From contig NC_029527.1 of assembly GCF_001577835.2 (NCBI RefSeq), positions 7,656,094-7,720,093 of the forward strand: a stretch of 64,000 nucleotides of DNA, in the 5' to 3' direction. The DNA comes from Coturnix japonica (lineage: Eukaryota > Chordata > Aves > Galliformes > Phasianidae). Below the pieces are notes generated by a model. That model was not told the origin of the DNA. It worked only from the letters and a program-made list of their open reading frames with translations, and searched no databases. Positions 1-10,957 of this stretch are shown here, in pieces (positions within the stretch are counted from its first letter, which is position 1; the number at the start of each line of letters is the position of its first letter). Both the position numbers and the translations under genes were made by a program.

Positions 1-1020
1 GTTGCACTTGTTGATCCTGGAGGTCATTTTCAACCTCAGTTATTCTATGATTCTGCATTTTAGATGCTATCAAACAGTTCTATAGGATAGGATGTGTGCA
101 CAGGCTGCCAAGGAAGCTTTTCTAGGACATGGTAAAGGTAGCTGAGGAGCCTTGGGGTGATGAAAGAACAAACTGGAGAGATGGTGACTAAGAAGTGGGG
201 AATTTCTGGCCTGAATTAGCCTCCCATCCTAGTGTGTTGAGTATATATACCTCCTAGTATATGAATCCCACCTGGGGAAACATGACCTGCAGATCTTAGA
301 GGCTTCGTGGGTCTATAATGCAATCACACACTCCTCTGTGGACATCCCAGAAGTTATACTTGTTTACACCCTGAGTGAGTTTGTCTTCCATACCTGTTTC
401 TCAGCCCACTCACCCTGAGGAGGATGCTTAGTTGGCAGAGGGGAGTTTTCCATCTTAGCACAGAGCTGCAATTACAGAGGTGACCAGAGAGAAAAGACAA
501 ATGGGCACGCGCCACTGCCTTTAATAGAAGGCAATGATTCTTCTGGGCTCCGGAGTAATATGGGAGATCTGGTTTTAATAAATTAACAGCCTACAAGTAA
601 CAATCTCAAGCAATTAAACTCTGGAATGAAGGCAAGTACCATGAAATGTATTCTGGAGCTGACAGAGAGTGGAAAAGACAATCTCCAAGCAGTGCAGAAG
701 GCAAAAATAAAATAAGAATGCCCCAGAGAGAGTGGGTGAGGTCTGCTCCTGTCTTGTTCCTGTTGTGCATGTATGTGGGCATCTCATCTTGCTCCTCATC
801 ACCTCCTCTTCCTCTGCTGGACTCTGGGGACATGATCTGGAGCCTCACTGGGGTCATCTAAGTCTCCAGATCTTCACCATCTTCGTACTTGCAATTGTAG
901 GCAAAGGGAGTGCTCATGGTTAGGAGGGTATGTCTGATGGAAGAGATGGGAAGTGTCTGGGAGCCTGAGAATGGCTAAAAGCTGAGGAGGGGAACAAATA
1001 CAAAATAAAACAGCTAAGCC
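1..1020. other. Single-copy non-coding stretch, nothing recognised
   Basis: No repeat family, RNA gene or exon is recognised here. Short open frames of 60-85 codons occur on both strands around 600-920, overlapping each other in different frames, which is the pattern expected of chance. Composition is mixed, with no CpG-rich patch that would suggest a promoter. Confidence 0.5.
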
Positions 1021-1110
1021 TCCCTGTCTTACGTTAATAGGCTGTATGGAATCCGCTTTGCCATAGAATTCAATTTATTTCCATTTAAAGGCTGTTCTTC
1101 TCAATCAATG

Positions 1111-1127
1111 CAGCTAATAAATAGCTG
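1111..1127. repeat. Short inverted repeat, 6-bp arms
   Basis: CAGCTA at 1111-1116 is matched by its exact reverse complement TAGCTG at 1122-1127 across the 5-nt spacer ATAAA. It lies in the same AT-rich block as the longer palindrome 50 bp downstream. Arms this short can arise by chance. Confidence 0.7.
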
Positions 1128-1176
1128 CTGATGGCCATGACCCCCAGGCTGAGGGAAGAATTTATCTTCTGAGCCA

Positions 1177-1205
1177 ATTAAAGGAATTGAACAATTCCTT
1201 TTAAT
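1177..1205. repeat. Inverted repeat, 13-bp left arm
   Basis: The left arm ATTAAAGGAATTG (1177-1189) and right arm CAATTCCTTTTAAT (1192-1205) are reverse complements apart from one extra T in the right arm; two A bases separate them. The inner nine base pairs of each arm match perfectly. Each arm carries an ATTA/TAAT core, so paired binding by a dimeric factor is possible. That role is inferred. Confidence 0.85.
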
Positions 1206-1220
1206 AACGCTATGGGATTT

Positions 1221-1237
1221 TATAAAAAAAAAAAAAA
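1221..1237. repeat. A-rich homopolymer run
   Basis: A run of about thirteen A bases follows TTTAT directly downstream of the AT-rich block. No retroposed gene or SINE body is visible upstream, so it is a simple homopolymer and not a recognised element tail. Confidence 0.8.
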
Positions 1238-1394
1238 TTGGAGAGAGAAAAAAATCCTCCTCCTGAGCCTTGCAGACAAGAGTCAGGTGGGCTGTAGGAG
1301 AGTTTCATGCTTTAACTTGCCTTGTGAAGCTTGTAGGGGAATTATAGCATTCGTTGTGAATGTAAAGGAATGCATTTTTCAAAATGATATTTTT

Positions 1395-1415
1395 AAAAAC
1401 AAACAAACAAACAAG
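1395..1415. repeat. Short AAAC tetranucleotide repeat
   Basis: Four to five AAAC units occur in a row. The tract is short and likely of low polymorphism. It lies in otherwise single-copy sequence. Confidence 0.8.
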
Positions 1416-2019
1416 AAAAGTAAAGGCAAATTACGTTCCTTTCTTTCCAGGGCTGTGAAGAGTTTGGAGTGAATAGTGAACTTCTGCAATATGATGGGTG
1501 ATATGAATGTGTCAGGTCAGCCTTGATGATTCTTGTATGGAAAATGAGGATTTATCTGCATGTTCTGTGGGTGTGAGGGCAGTGGGATCTAAAGCATCAG
1601 AGCCTTTGGCCTCCAGTACATCCTCACTCTCTGGGTGAGGTGGAACTAGGCTCTCCATGGCTTCTTTTCTGTGATTCATATGAGTTTATTTTAGTGGCAA
1701 AAATCCAAATTGACCTCTTTTCTTGTGGAAGGATGGGAAGCATCCCGCGGGCTTTGTGGGTTCCTAAATCTGGCACTGGAGCTACGGTTTGGTTGAGAGA
1801 GTACATGTACCTCAGAAGACAGACAGGTGCAAATGAGGTGGTGAGGAAAGCTGAACAGATACCTAGTCAGTTTTTACAAAGCTACATAACCCCAAATGGC
1901 AGCAGGTCTTCTCCACTCCATCACTCTCCTGTCAGTGAAATCTCATGACTCCTGTTGGCATCAGATGAGAGCATCTGTCAAATGCACAAGACTCCTTCAA
2001 ACACCGCTGTGCTTTAGGG

Positions 2020-2150
2020 AAGTCTCTTATCTCTGTTTTACAGATGTCAAGCAGAGGCACGGAGAGGTTAATTGACTTGCCCAAAGTCAACACGGGAGGT
2101 CTAGAAGTGACACCAGATCCCTCAAATCCCTGTCTTCTGGCTTAATCATA
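2020..2150 (-). mobile_element. MIR-type SINE relic
   Basis: The stretch TTTTACAGATG, then GAGGCACGGAGAGGTTAATTG, then ACTTGCCCAAAGTCA follows the order of the MIR SINE core read on the reverse strand. MIR is an ancient tRNA-derived SINE spread before amniotes diverged, and a few decayed copies remain in birds. The copy has lost its ends and is diverged throughout. Assignment rests on remembered consensus, and the ends are approximate. Confidence 0.7.
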
Positions 2151-3134
2151 AGACCATCTATCTATTCTCTTTCCTCTCAGGATTCCCAAGCACATGTGGT
2201 AGTCCAAGCATTCGAGTGGGCAAGCTGCAGGTAGAGCCTGGGCATTCCCGGTGACAGTTTGTCAGCTCTGTTTCCCAAGCATACATCAATTTCAACCTTG
2301 AAAGGTGAGAGTTTTTTGTTGTTTTTTGTTTATTTGTTTTCAACTATTTATTTTTGAAGTGAGATAAATGTGATTGAGCATGAGGAAGAACATTCACTCA
2401 TGGGGAGGCATTTCAGTGTTACTGGTGCCAAAGGACTTCTCAGTGAGATTTAGGTGTAGACAGGACACTTTTGGGTTTAGGTTCTAAGGAACCACTCCTA
2501 TCAAACTGAACAGTTTGAACCCACAGGTAGAAAACAAACAGCAACCTCTATTTTTAAAGGGTATCTGAGATTTATCCTTGACAGCAATTCCCCTGTCTGT
2601 GCAAGCAAGTCTGTGTGTGAAAGGCCACTGAGAGAAGTGTGGCAAGGTGTAAACATTTCCATCACAATGTCTCTTGTTTCCAGAGTGTGAATGGAAGTAG
2701 CTGAATCCTGAGTGAGCAGCTGATGAACGTGGGAACAAGCACTACTCTCCCTCGGAGACTGGGAAGGAAATCACAACTGTAAGTCCGCCTGTTTCAATTT
2801 GCAGGCTTTCTGCAATATCTCTGTTCCTTCTTCTTGCTCTTCATTTTTTATTAATTACCTGGTGACAATTTTCCCAGAGGACTGTGTTTCACATTAATTA
2901 TTAGGAGAACTAGAAGGGGAAAGTTGAACTGATGGGGATCTCCCTTTGAGAACATTGAGTGGGAGGATTTTCTATTGCCTGCATGAGTATCTTTTTGACA
3001 GTCACCTTGCACAGGAGGCTAAATGGCCTGTCTGGGATGCAAAATAAGTTTTGTGTTGCAGTGAAACAAGCTGAGTAAGGAAACTTTAAGTGTAGGTTTG
3101 TTGGATCTGAAGACTAACAGACTGCTTGGATAGA
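2151..3134. other. Single-copy non-coding stretch
   Basis: No repeat or exon is recognised. A T-rich run with TTTG/TTTTTG units lies at about 2310-2342. The frames seen are short and overlap on both strands. Confidence 0.5.
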
Positions 3135-3173
3135 ACTGATCAGTGTGCTTTGTACATGATACATTATCATGTA
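3135..3173. repeat. Two adjacent palindromes
   Basis: A perfect 10-bp palindrome, ACTGATCAGT, lies at 3135-3144. Nine bases later TACATGATA (3153-3161) is matched across CAT by its exact reverse complement TATCATGTA (3165-3173). The same ACTGATCAGT word recurs at 3552-3561. No function is known; the pair may be chance. Confidence 0.8.
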
Positions 3174-5198
3174 TTGTGTGTAGGAGAATTCACAGACAGA
3201 AAATAGTGTCAATATAGGACCATAATGCACTTGCATCACTGTTTTCTGTGTCTGGAAATATGGCAAGAGAAGGAGTAATGCTGGCTGAAATCTCAGGTCC
3301 AGATGGTGACTGTCCCCAATACAGATGAATAATGAAGGTGGAAGAAGAGCATCTGCTCCTCCTCTCCATCTGAAGCCATAGGTTCTATAATTGTATCTTT
3401 TGCCGTCCCCATAGTGTACTAAGATTCCTGGGAATTTCTTGAAAGAAATTCAGGTGTTAACACTGGCTGACTCTTTTGTCTAGCATGTCTGTTTGAATGC
3501 TGTTGCCATTCAATTTCTATTTGTAAGAAAGAAAGTTGATATTTTGATGATACTGATCAGTAGGCCTGCTTCTGAGGATTACTGTGAGTTACTGAACACC
3601 ATTACCTAGGATATCTGGTACTTAGGTACTTCTATGTAATCAGAATGGTGTCCTCCATCCATGAACTTACCTTAACAATAAGCCAGGAAGAGCAAGGTTT
3701 TCCACCAGAAAATCTTGGCTAGGTTTGCTGGGATAAGAATGGGGTGTATGAAGCCCCAGAACTGAAAGCAAGTATCTGAGCTTTAAGTTAAGGACCTTTA
3801 GTTGCATCAAAGAGTAGTAGCTGCCTTCCCATGCCAAGCCCTGTTCTCCAGACAGGATGACTTTTTGCACAAGACAACCCTGCTCCAACCTGTTACAAGT
3901 GCATCCACAATTACCCCTCCTGAAGGGCTCTGTTCAGGTGTAGTGCTTTATTACACGTCAACTCCCATGCTGTTTTACAACATGGTTTCCATGGTTACCC
4001 ACCACCCCCTGTAACCCACAGAGCCCGTAAAGAGACAGGACTACAATTCACAGTGGCAGGAGCTGTCATGTGCAGAGACAGGTTAGTACCAATGAAGACC
4101 CACGGTCAGGCCCTGGCTGTGAGATTTGCTGCCCTGGGAGCTGCTCTTTGCGTTGGGAAGCATTTGGGTCGCAGGTGGGTGAAGGTGGGAGACCATGTCA
4201 TACCTTATTGCCATGCTGCTCTCAACTGCCCTACATCTTACCCACATGTCAACAACTGACACTTACCTGCCAACTCTTGGAATTCATTGCAAGGGTGGGA
4301 CTGGGAGAAGTGACTCAGAATTGCTGGCTCCTAGTGAAAGCCAAAGGTTTCCAGGAATTAAGATACAAACATGGTGTCTCATTGGATTTGGCCCAAACAG
4401 CTTTTCCTTTCCAGGATAATAGGTTGGATGAATTTCTATTTCATGTTCTGGGGTGGCTTGTTTTCATGGTAAAAGTATGTTCTGACAGATTTTTGAGGAA
4501 GGACCATGTAGCTGATTTGGATAACATGACCACTGTGGAAACTGAAATTTTATGGGCATAATTATTTAACAGAACACTTCCTGGTGCTTAGCTGTCTGTC
4601 TAGTTGGACCAGACCATTCCCACAAATCAGTTACTGTCATTTGATATTTGCTTGCTGTTAACCTGCCAAATAGTTGTATGTGCAAGGATGCTATCCAAAA
4701 TAGTTAAGAGAGCCTGTAAAAATAAGAGATTTGGAAGGTTTCAAGGTGAAGCAGATTAAAACCTTATTTCCCTGAGGAGAAAATCGATGTTGGTTGTAAA
4801 AACAATTTTAAAAAATCAAACTTCCTCCACCCAAAATAAGTCATCCTAAACCATAAATGTTGTGCTTTCAGGGAACACCCTTTCCCTCCAACTATATCAG
4901 AAATTAACAATTTTGACAAGTTATTTTCCACTGGTTCCAGGTGAGGTGGATGAAGGGCCCTTGAGGTGTCAGCAGATAACAAATTGGAGATCAGTCTGAA
5001 ATAGTATATTACTGCAAATAATGTCATCTGCCTCCATGGAGGCAAAATATTCCATGGGAGGGGAGCAGTCCTTTCCTACGTGGTTTGAATTCATCCCCAA
5101 AACAAACCATGTGCTTGGTCCCAGCCACCACCACGCTACCAGCTAATGAGACCTTGAAGGAAGCTAAAAGAAGAGTGTCCAGACCACCCATTCTGCCT
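3174..5198. other. Single-copy non-coding stretch
   Basis: No repeat family or RNA gene is recognised. The longest open frame (4070-4561, plus strand, 163 codons) overlaps other frames on the same strand. It has no recognisable domain, low-complexity signature or splice support, so I do not call it a gene. Confidence 0.5.
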
Positions 5199-5219
5199 TC
5201 TGATCGCTAAATGATCAGA
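5199..5219. repeat. Short inverted repeat, 7-bp arms
   Basis: TCTGATC at 5199-5205 is matched by GATCAGA at 5213-5219 across a 7-nt spacer. The word GATCAG also forms the palindromes near 3.1 and 3.5 kb. Significance is unclear. Confidence 0.7.
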
Positions 5220-6000
5220 TGTTTGGAAAAACTGATTTCTGTGGGAAGCCTCAAACGGCTAAACGAGGCTAGGAGATGACAACGCATACTTCTGTGCGTG
5301 GAAAAAAAAAAGCCTAAAAATATCTGAAGGGTGTAAACATGAAGGAGAGAGCTGCAATATCAAAGGGACAGCACACGGTACAGGGTTCAGAGCTGGCAGC
5401 TTTCACTACTGTTTGGATCATCGGGTGGGGGATAACTGAGAGGCAGAGCTGCCTTATCATGGCTGTATTTCACTTAAGATTGTTGCTTCGTGGCTCGAGT
5501 TGTCATGTCCTATTCCCTCCAGAGATAGGCATAGGGAGGTGTCCCATTGAAATACTGCCTGCAAACAAATAAAGTGACAAAATATTTCCCCCATGCTTAA
5601 TTGTGGTGACCTCCAAAACCATGTGATGAACGTGAGCCCATTGAGAGCAAGGGGGCTTTCCCCATGGGGCTGAACAACACACTCTCACCTGCCAAATGCC
5701 ATTTGTCCTTGCAGTCACTCCCGTCCTTCTCAAGTAATAAGATGCCATATGGATCATCATTACCCAACCCCAAGAAACTGTTATATATTTCCTATAGCTC
5801 TCTCTAGATATATGGTTGGATTCTCAGCTGATGGGAAGCAACGCTGATTCATAGCAGCTGAAGACAGAGCCCCTTGTGTTTCGTCTTGTCTTCTCATCTC
5901 ATTGAACTTCCCAAGGATCTAAATGAATGTAGGGGAAATATGACCTTGGCTCACTGAATTGTTGTGGGGGCTAATGTGCTGAGAGATTTATGGGCAAAGA
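5220..6000. other. Single-copy non-coding stretch
   Basis: A 10-base A run occurs near 5300. No repeat family, RNA gene or convincing exon is seen. Confidence 0.5.
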
Positions 6001-6001
6001 G

Positions 6002-6042
6002 ATTTCTTTCTTTCTTTTTTTTCTTCTTTTCCTTTTTCTTTA
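6002..6042. repeat. Pyrimidine tract, TTTC-rich
   Basis: The plus strand is almost wholly T and C here, with TTTC units followed by T runs. It may be a decayed tetranucleotide repeat. No downstream exon boundary stands out. Confidence 0.8.
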
Positions 6043-7179
6043 ATAAAAAATGCTTTCATTCAGCAGCTTTGATGGAAAGCCTGCGAGGACCCATGATAAG
6101 TACGTAACCGGAACAGACTCATATTAGATATCACTGTTACAAATCTATTAGTCCCACACATTAGAGCATGTGCTGGACCTGATGAGCTACACTAGTGGGA
6201 ACATGAGTCATTTTCTGAAATAGATGTAGCTTGCAAATCTTTTAGACTGTTATCCAATTCCTTTTCTTTCAGTTTAATTAGGATATAAAACATGGCCTTA
6301 AGAGCTCACAAGAGTGGAAAAAACTCCATGTAAGGGATAGGGAGCCAGCTGTGAGTGTCTCCCAGCTGTTCTGCTGCTGATTCTCCTGGCTTTTGCCCAC
6401 CAGGTGGTTTTGCTGTTCCCTCAAGTGCCAGGTCTCTTGAAAAAATGAAAGACAGGACAGAGCTACTCTTGCTCGTGAGAGGGCAATGTGCACAAAGCAG
6501 GTTGGACTCGGGCTTCCTTTGCATACTTGCCCAGCCAAAACCTCACTGGGAGATGCAGGGTTCCCTTCCTGGCCTGCTGGCTTTGCTGGGGCACTCTGCA
6601 CCCGCAGGGACTTGGCCAGCACCCAGCATCACTTCTGACGTGGGGAGGGGTCTGCAGGGTAACACAGCGACAGCAGAGAGCAGCAACGAGACAAATCAGC
6701 CGTGGTTCTTTTCCAGCCACATATGCAAAGCACCTATAATGAGCGGAGATGAACCCCTGAGATCTGTGATACTGCTGATGAATTAATATAAAATCAAACT
6801 GTACACTTTAAAGACAAGAGCATCCAGCCCTTCTCATAACCAATGCAGGACATGTTTCATCCAGAGCAGATCTGCTATCATTGGAGCTCTTTCTGTTCTT
6901 GAATTCATCTGTTCTCTATGTTTGAGGACTGGTGCAATTAGCATTTGGCTTTGCAGAATTCAGAACCTAATTCCTGTGAATTCCTATGTCTCCCTTTTTC
7001 TTGTTTTGATTCTTGTTTGTCCGTTTGGTAGTTTGTTTGGTAACATATTTCCTGATTGAAATAGAAATAGCAGAGATGGGCATTTACTTTCTTCCTGGAC
7101 AGATTCCTTTGGATAAGGATTTATTTCTTTTTTAAAGAAGGACACCTGGTTTCCTCATAAATGAGTGTTGGCAGGTTGA
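6043..7179. other. Single-copy non-coding stretch
   Basis: No repeat family is recognised. A degenerate TTTG-rich stretch lies at about 7000-7042. Overlapping short frames on both strands at 6280-6790 look like chance frames in slightly GC-richer DNA. Confidence 0.5.
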
Positions 7180-7200
7180 GGGGGGGATGGGGGAGAGGGG
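7180..7200 (+). other. Potential G-quadruplex
   Basis: The plus strand has G runs of seven, five and four bases separated by AT and AGA. The first run can supply two stacked tracts, so a four-tract quadruplex is possible. No gene start or CpG-rich region is nearby. Confidence 0.6.
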
Positions 7201-7500
7201 AGAAATGCATCTGTTTAGAACAAATGCAACACCATAGGAAAGCTTGATAATACGATCCAAGATTGGCCCGATTGCCTGATGCTTTAAACATATGGCACGC
7301 TCCTATATATATTATGCATGGAAACTAGCTGCATGCACATAGCAGCCGTTCTGCAATGTTTTACATACAGCCTGCCAAACCCTTAACTTCCCTGTTCTTA
7401 TTCAAACACAGCTCTCAGTGAAGACAATGAGCTTTTATCTAAAAGGCTTACAGCGTTATGCATACTCCATTCCTTCTCTATTAATTCCATCTCATCTGGA
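7201..7500. promoter_or_regulatory. Candidate conserved non-coding element
   Basis: This repeat-free block has a TATATATATTATGCATGG segment, ATTAATT and other AT-rich cores, and only short overlapping open frames. The texture resembles developmental enhancers. Conservation could not be checked. Confidence 0.22.
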
Positions 7501-7940
7501 TCAGGTTCTTGTCCTTATGCACTGAGCCCTGACCTTCCTGCTCCTGAGGACTCCTGTGGATGGAAAAGTGTGGGGCTGTGGCAGTGGAGATAGTGCTGCT
7601 AGGCAGGAAAATGAGCCTTGTCTACAGCAACGTCAGTAGCTCTGATGTAATGCTCACATACATTGTTGTGTTAGCTCTGGCTCTTGTTATTATGTACCCA
7701 GCATAGTCTAGGATTGCTAAGAGAGTTTTCCAGATTCAGGAAAGTGCAGGGTGAGCACTGGGATCTACTAAGGTACGTGCTAAGAGCTCTGCTCTGACAC
7801 ACTCGCCTTTCTACCTAGCGTTTGGCTGGCTGAGCTTTCTTTATTGGTTAGGAAAGCTGCTCTTCAGGGTGAAACGTTTTACGTCATCTGTGCAAAGAGG
7901 ACATGTACATTTATGAAGCATTCTGTATTTTTTTCATGTG
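7501..7940. other. Single-copy non-coding stretch
   Basis: No repeat, RNA gene or exon is recognised between the AT-rich block and the CR1 copy downstream. Confidence 0.5.
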
Positions 7941-8338
7941 TCCAAGGAAGGGCAATGAAGCTCTGAGGGATCTGGAGCACAAGTCTTGTAGGGAGCGGTT
8001 GAGTGAACTGGAGTGGTTCAGTCTGGAGCAGAGGATGCTCAGAGGAGACCTTGATGCTTTCTACAGCCTCCCAAAAGGAGGATGTGGAGGGCTAGAGGTC
8101 AGACTGTTTTCCCAGGTAACAGCGATAGGAGAAGAGGTAATGGATTTAAGATGCCCCAGGGGGTGTTCAGGTTGGATAATTAGGAAACATTTATTCTCTG
8201 AAAGAGTGGTAAGGCACTGACACAAGCTGCCCAGGGAGGTGGTGGAGTCACCGTCCTTGGAGGTTTTGAAGAACTGTGTGAATGTGACACTGAGGGACAC
8301 AGTTAGTGGGCATGGTGGAGGTGGGTTGAGAGTTTTGC
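7941..8338 (+). mobile_element. CR1 LINE fragment, end of ORF2 and part of 3' UTR
   Basis: The fragment begins in the last part of the CR1 reverse transcriptase gene: the frame reads KGNEALRDLEHK, then LEWFSLEQRMLRGDL, then HLFSERVVRH, matching the familiar CR1 C-terminal segment ending near RVVRHW. This frame is open from the element start to the stop at 8218-8220. The non-coding part, with GCCCAGGGAGGTGGTGGAGT, follows. The copy lacks the usual end with TTCTATGATT units and stops near TTGAGAG, so it is truncated at both ends. Confidence 0.93.
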
Positions 8339-10550
8339 ACAACTTCTTCTACTGTTATCCCTGCAACAGAAGATTTCCAGCAGTATATCTGCTTTGACAG
8401 GCGTAATTATGCCTAACACCGTGTCAAAACTTTGCAGTTTTGCAGAACTTACTGTCAGTCTGATCCCTGTCCACCCACGTCTCCATTGAGAGGGCCTGAA
8501 ACTGGTCAACGCATCTTTTGTGTTGTCGTTAGTTGGCATGAATTCTAGGGATCTGATTAAAAAGAACATCCTCCTTCTTTTGTCATATTTAACACTGAAT
8601 AAGGAAAAGTGTTTTTGCTGTCTTTAAATTTTCTCCTCCACATAAAATATTACGTAAATTTCCTGAGCTCTGTCAGGTACAAGGGGAATTCCTGTCCTCT
8701 TCTTCCTGTAAATACACTCTGTGGCCTTGCAGCACTGACACCAAAATCCTACACAATTAGACTCTAAAGGGTGATCCAAATTCAGGTTTAATCTTGGGCA
8801 AAGAGAAGCCTTTAGATCAAAAATCCCCACTACTGTGCAAAGCAAAGGCTCTGAATACACTGTGATGCAATGATCATTAGAGAAGCAGAAGATCTAAAGT
8901 TTAACACTCACCCAGATGAGTGATGGATAAACATGGGTCCCCCCCCAAAAAAAGCACTTTCTCATGCTCTTTAATCCATCCAGAATTAACAACTGAGTGC
9001 TGACTGAGACACAGCTTGATTGGGAAGAGATGAAGGGACAGAGTGGAAGCTTAACACACAGCCAGCTCAAAATGAATGTGTTTAATGCTGCCTATCTCGG
9101 AAGCTTTGAAGAAAAAACCCTCATGTCCTCAGTGGCTCTCTGCAGCAACTTTCTGGCATTAAAGTTTGTGCAAGAGAATTATGAGTTCCCATTATCACGT
9201 ATGGAGATGGGATCCATTGTGCTGATTCCAACGCTGTGGAGATTTAACATTTGCCATGCTCTGTTCTGCACATATGCTGTGATGTGTCCTTTTCAAGTCG
9301 CAGCCGACTACACTGAAATCTTGACTGACACTGCTTATCTGATAGGGGCCGCTTCTTCGCTGGCTGCTCTTTAGAGTGATAAATGTCAGGAGTTTGGGAG
9401 TTTGCTTGTATCTGGGCATTCCATCTGAGACTTTGGGCAGGTAATTATCCTGAGACCATGGGACTTTGTCATGAAATCCACTGCTGTGCTTGTATAAGGA
9501 ACAAGTCAGCCAAGGGTCATGGATTCGCAGTATCCAGGAATCGGGAAGCCTCCACAGAGATAAGGAAAGAAGGATAAAATCTGAACAAAGATTTTCCCCT
9601 ACCGAAAATGAAAGCAGGCCTCTTCTGACATCATGAAGTTGTCTACACTGATCACCTGTGAAGGCCATGAATTGGGACTGACCCATTGGCCTCCAGATTA
9701 GAGGCTTCAGTCAACCGAGCAAAGCAACTAACCCTAGCAGGCCAGTGTCACAGCTGGAGCAATGCGATAAACCTCTTATGAGAGGGGACTGAGATCTAGG
9801 GCAGCCCGTGGGTGCCTAGCAGAAAACTTTCTTTCCCCATAAACTCTTAACACATTTATTTATTTCTTTATTTTGTCCTGGTGAAGTCTGCAAGGAGGAA
9901 ACACCTAGAGAATTGGAGGTTTCTTCTGCTCAATTCCTCCCTGGTTCTTGCTTTTGCTTTTCCAGGCTTAATCAGTTCTTCACTTCCAGTATTTATCAGT
10001 TGAAAACTGAAACCAGGGTTCACTGGAATCCATCACATTTTGACTAGAATCATTCTCAGTGCTGATGAGCTCTGACAAATTAGTGTTGGCAGCGCAGGGA
10101 GGGAAAGAGGCAAAGATCATCATGACTCCCTTTTGCCCAGTACAGGGCTGTTCTCTCCAGTGTGTCCCACAGATGAAATATCTAAAGTCTCTGGCTGGAA
10201 TTAATGTCAGTCTTCTTTTCTGAAAAAGCAGTCCAAGCCTATCTTAATGGGCTTGTTGGCTTCTTGTGCACCACAGGAGGAAGTCAGGAAGGTGCTTGCA
10301 TTTTGTGCAGCTGTGACAGTGACTACAAGAGGCTGCCTGGCTCCTGCTGATGCTGGCTGCAAAGTCTGGGGTAGAAAGGCTGGGGTTGCTGTGGGGTGGC
10401 ATGGAGAGGATGGGGAGGCTATGGCAGCTTCCCCCACTGCCCTGGAGCTCACTGCAGTGTGCCATTTGGAGGCACAGGGTGAGGAAGGCTCTCTCTGTCT
10501 TCACATGCCTGAGTCAGTTCATTTAGGAGCTGGAGGATAACAACTGCTTC
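8339..10550. other. Single-copy non-coding stretch
   Basis: Eight C bases followed by seven A bases occur at 8939-8953. Several frames of 125-163 codons overlap each other on opposite strands at 9000-9690 without any recognisable domain. No RNA gene or repeat family was identified. Confidence 0.45.
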
Positions 10551-10554
10551 ATCT

Positions 10555-10910
10555 GGTTGTCTTTTTGTTGTTGCTTGTGCCTTTGTTTGCTTCCCCCTCC
10601 TTTCCCCTTAACATACCCTTTGAGCTGTTCTTTAATTGAAGTAAACGGAGCAGCTGCTATGTGTGTGTTGTTTTTCCCATTTTCCCCTGTGAGTCACACA
10701 TTTCCTTCCTTAATGTCTCTATCTTCGTTGGTCTGTACTAATGAAGCTCCACATCTCAGCTGCTGAATGCTCAAGCTCGTCTGCCTGGAATTTTCTAACT
10801 CATTTCAATTCATTTCCCACTTTCCCCTTTCCCTCCTGCTGCCTTTCTCTTTTTCCCATCCCATAGTTATTTCTCTTCTCTCCCTCAATCCCTCTCTGTG
10901 TATGTGTCCC
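10555..10910 (+). repeat. Pyrimidine-rich belt
   Basis: For some 350 bases the plus strand is dominated by C and T, with many TTTCC, CTCCC and TCTCT words. It resembles a long polypyrimidine tract and is followed by AG dinucleotides and the small open frame at 10958. It could be low-complexity sequence or the 3' end of an intron in a transcribed unit. Confidence 0.55.
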
Positions 10911-10957
10911 CAGCCACAGCTCCCCATCCCCTGCCACTGTGTACAGAGACCAGAACC

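Larger units (their letters stand above)
1021..1215. promoter_or_regulatory. Candidate conserved non-coding element with a long palindrome
   Basis: This AT-rich, repeat-free block carries several TAAT/ATTA homeodomain-type cores and two inverted repeats: CAGCTA-5 nt-TAGCTG at 1111-1127 and a longer one at 1177-1205. Such texture is typical of vertebrate enhancers near developmental genes. Conservation could not be tested, so the regulatory call is inference. No splice-flanked open frame is evident inside the block. Confidence 0.3.

Noticed and set aside
4070-4561. 163-codon plus-strand frame
   Set aside because: Overlapped by other frames on the same strand, no recognisable domain, no splice or promoter support.
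9195-9686. 163-codon minus-strand frame
   Set aside because: Overlaps plus-strand frames of similar quality, with no recognisable family.
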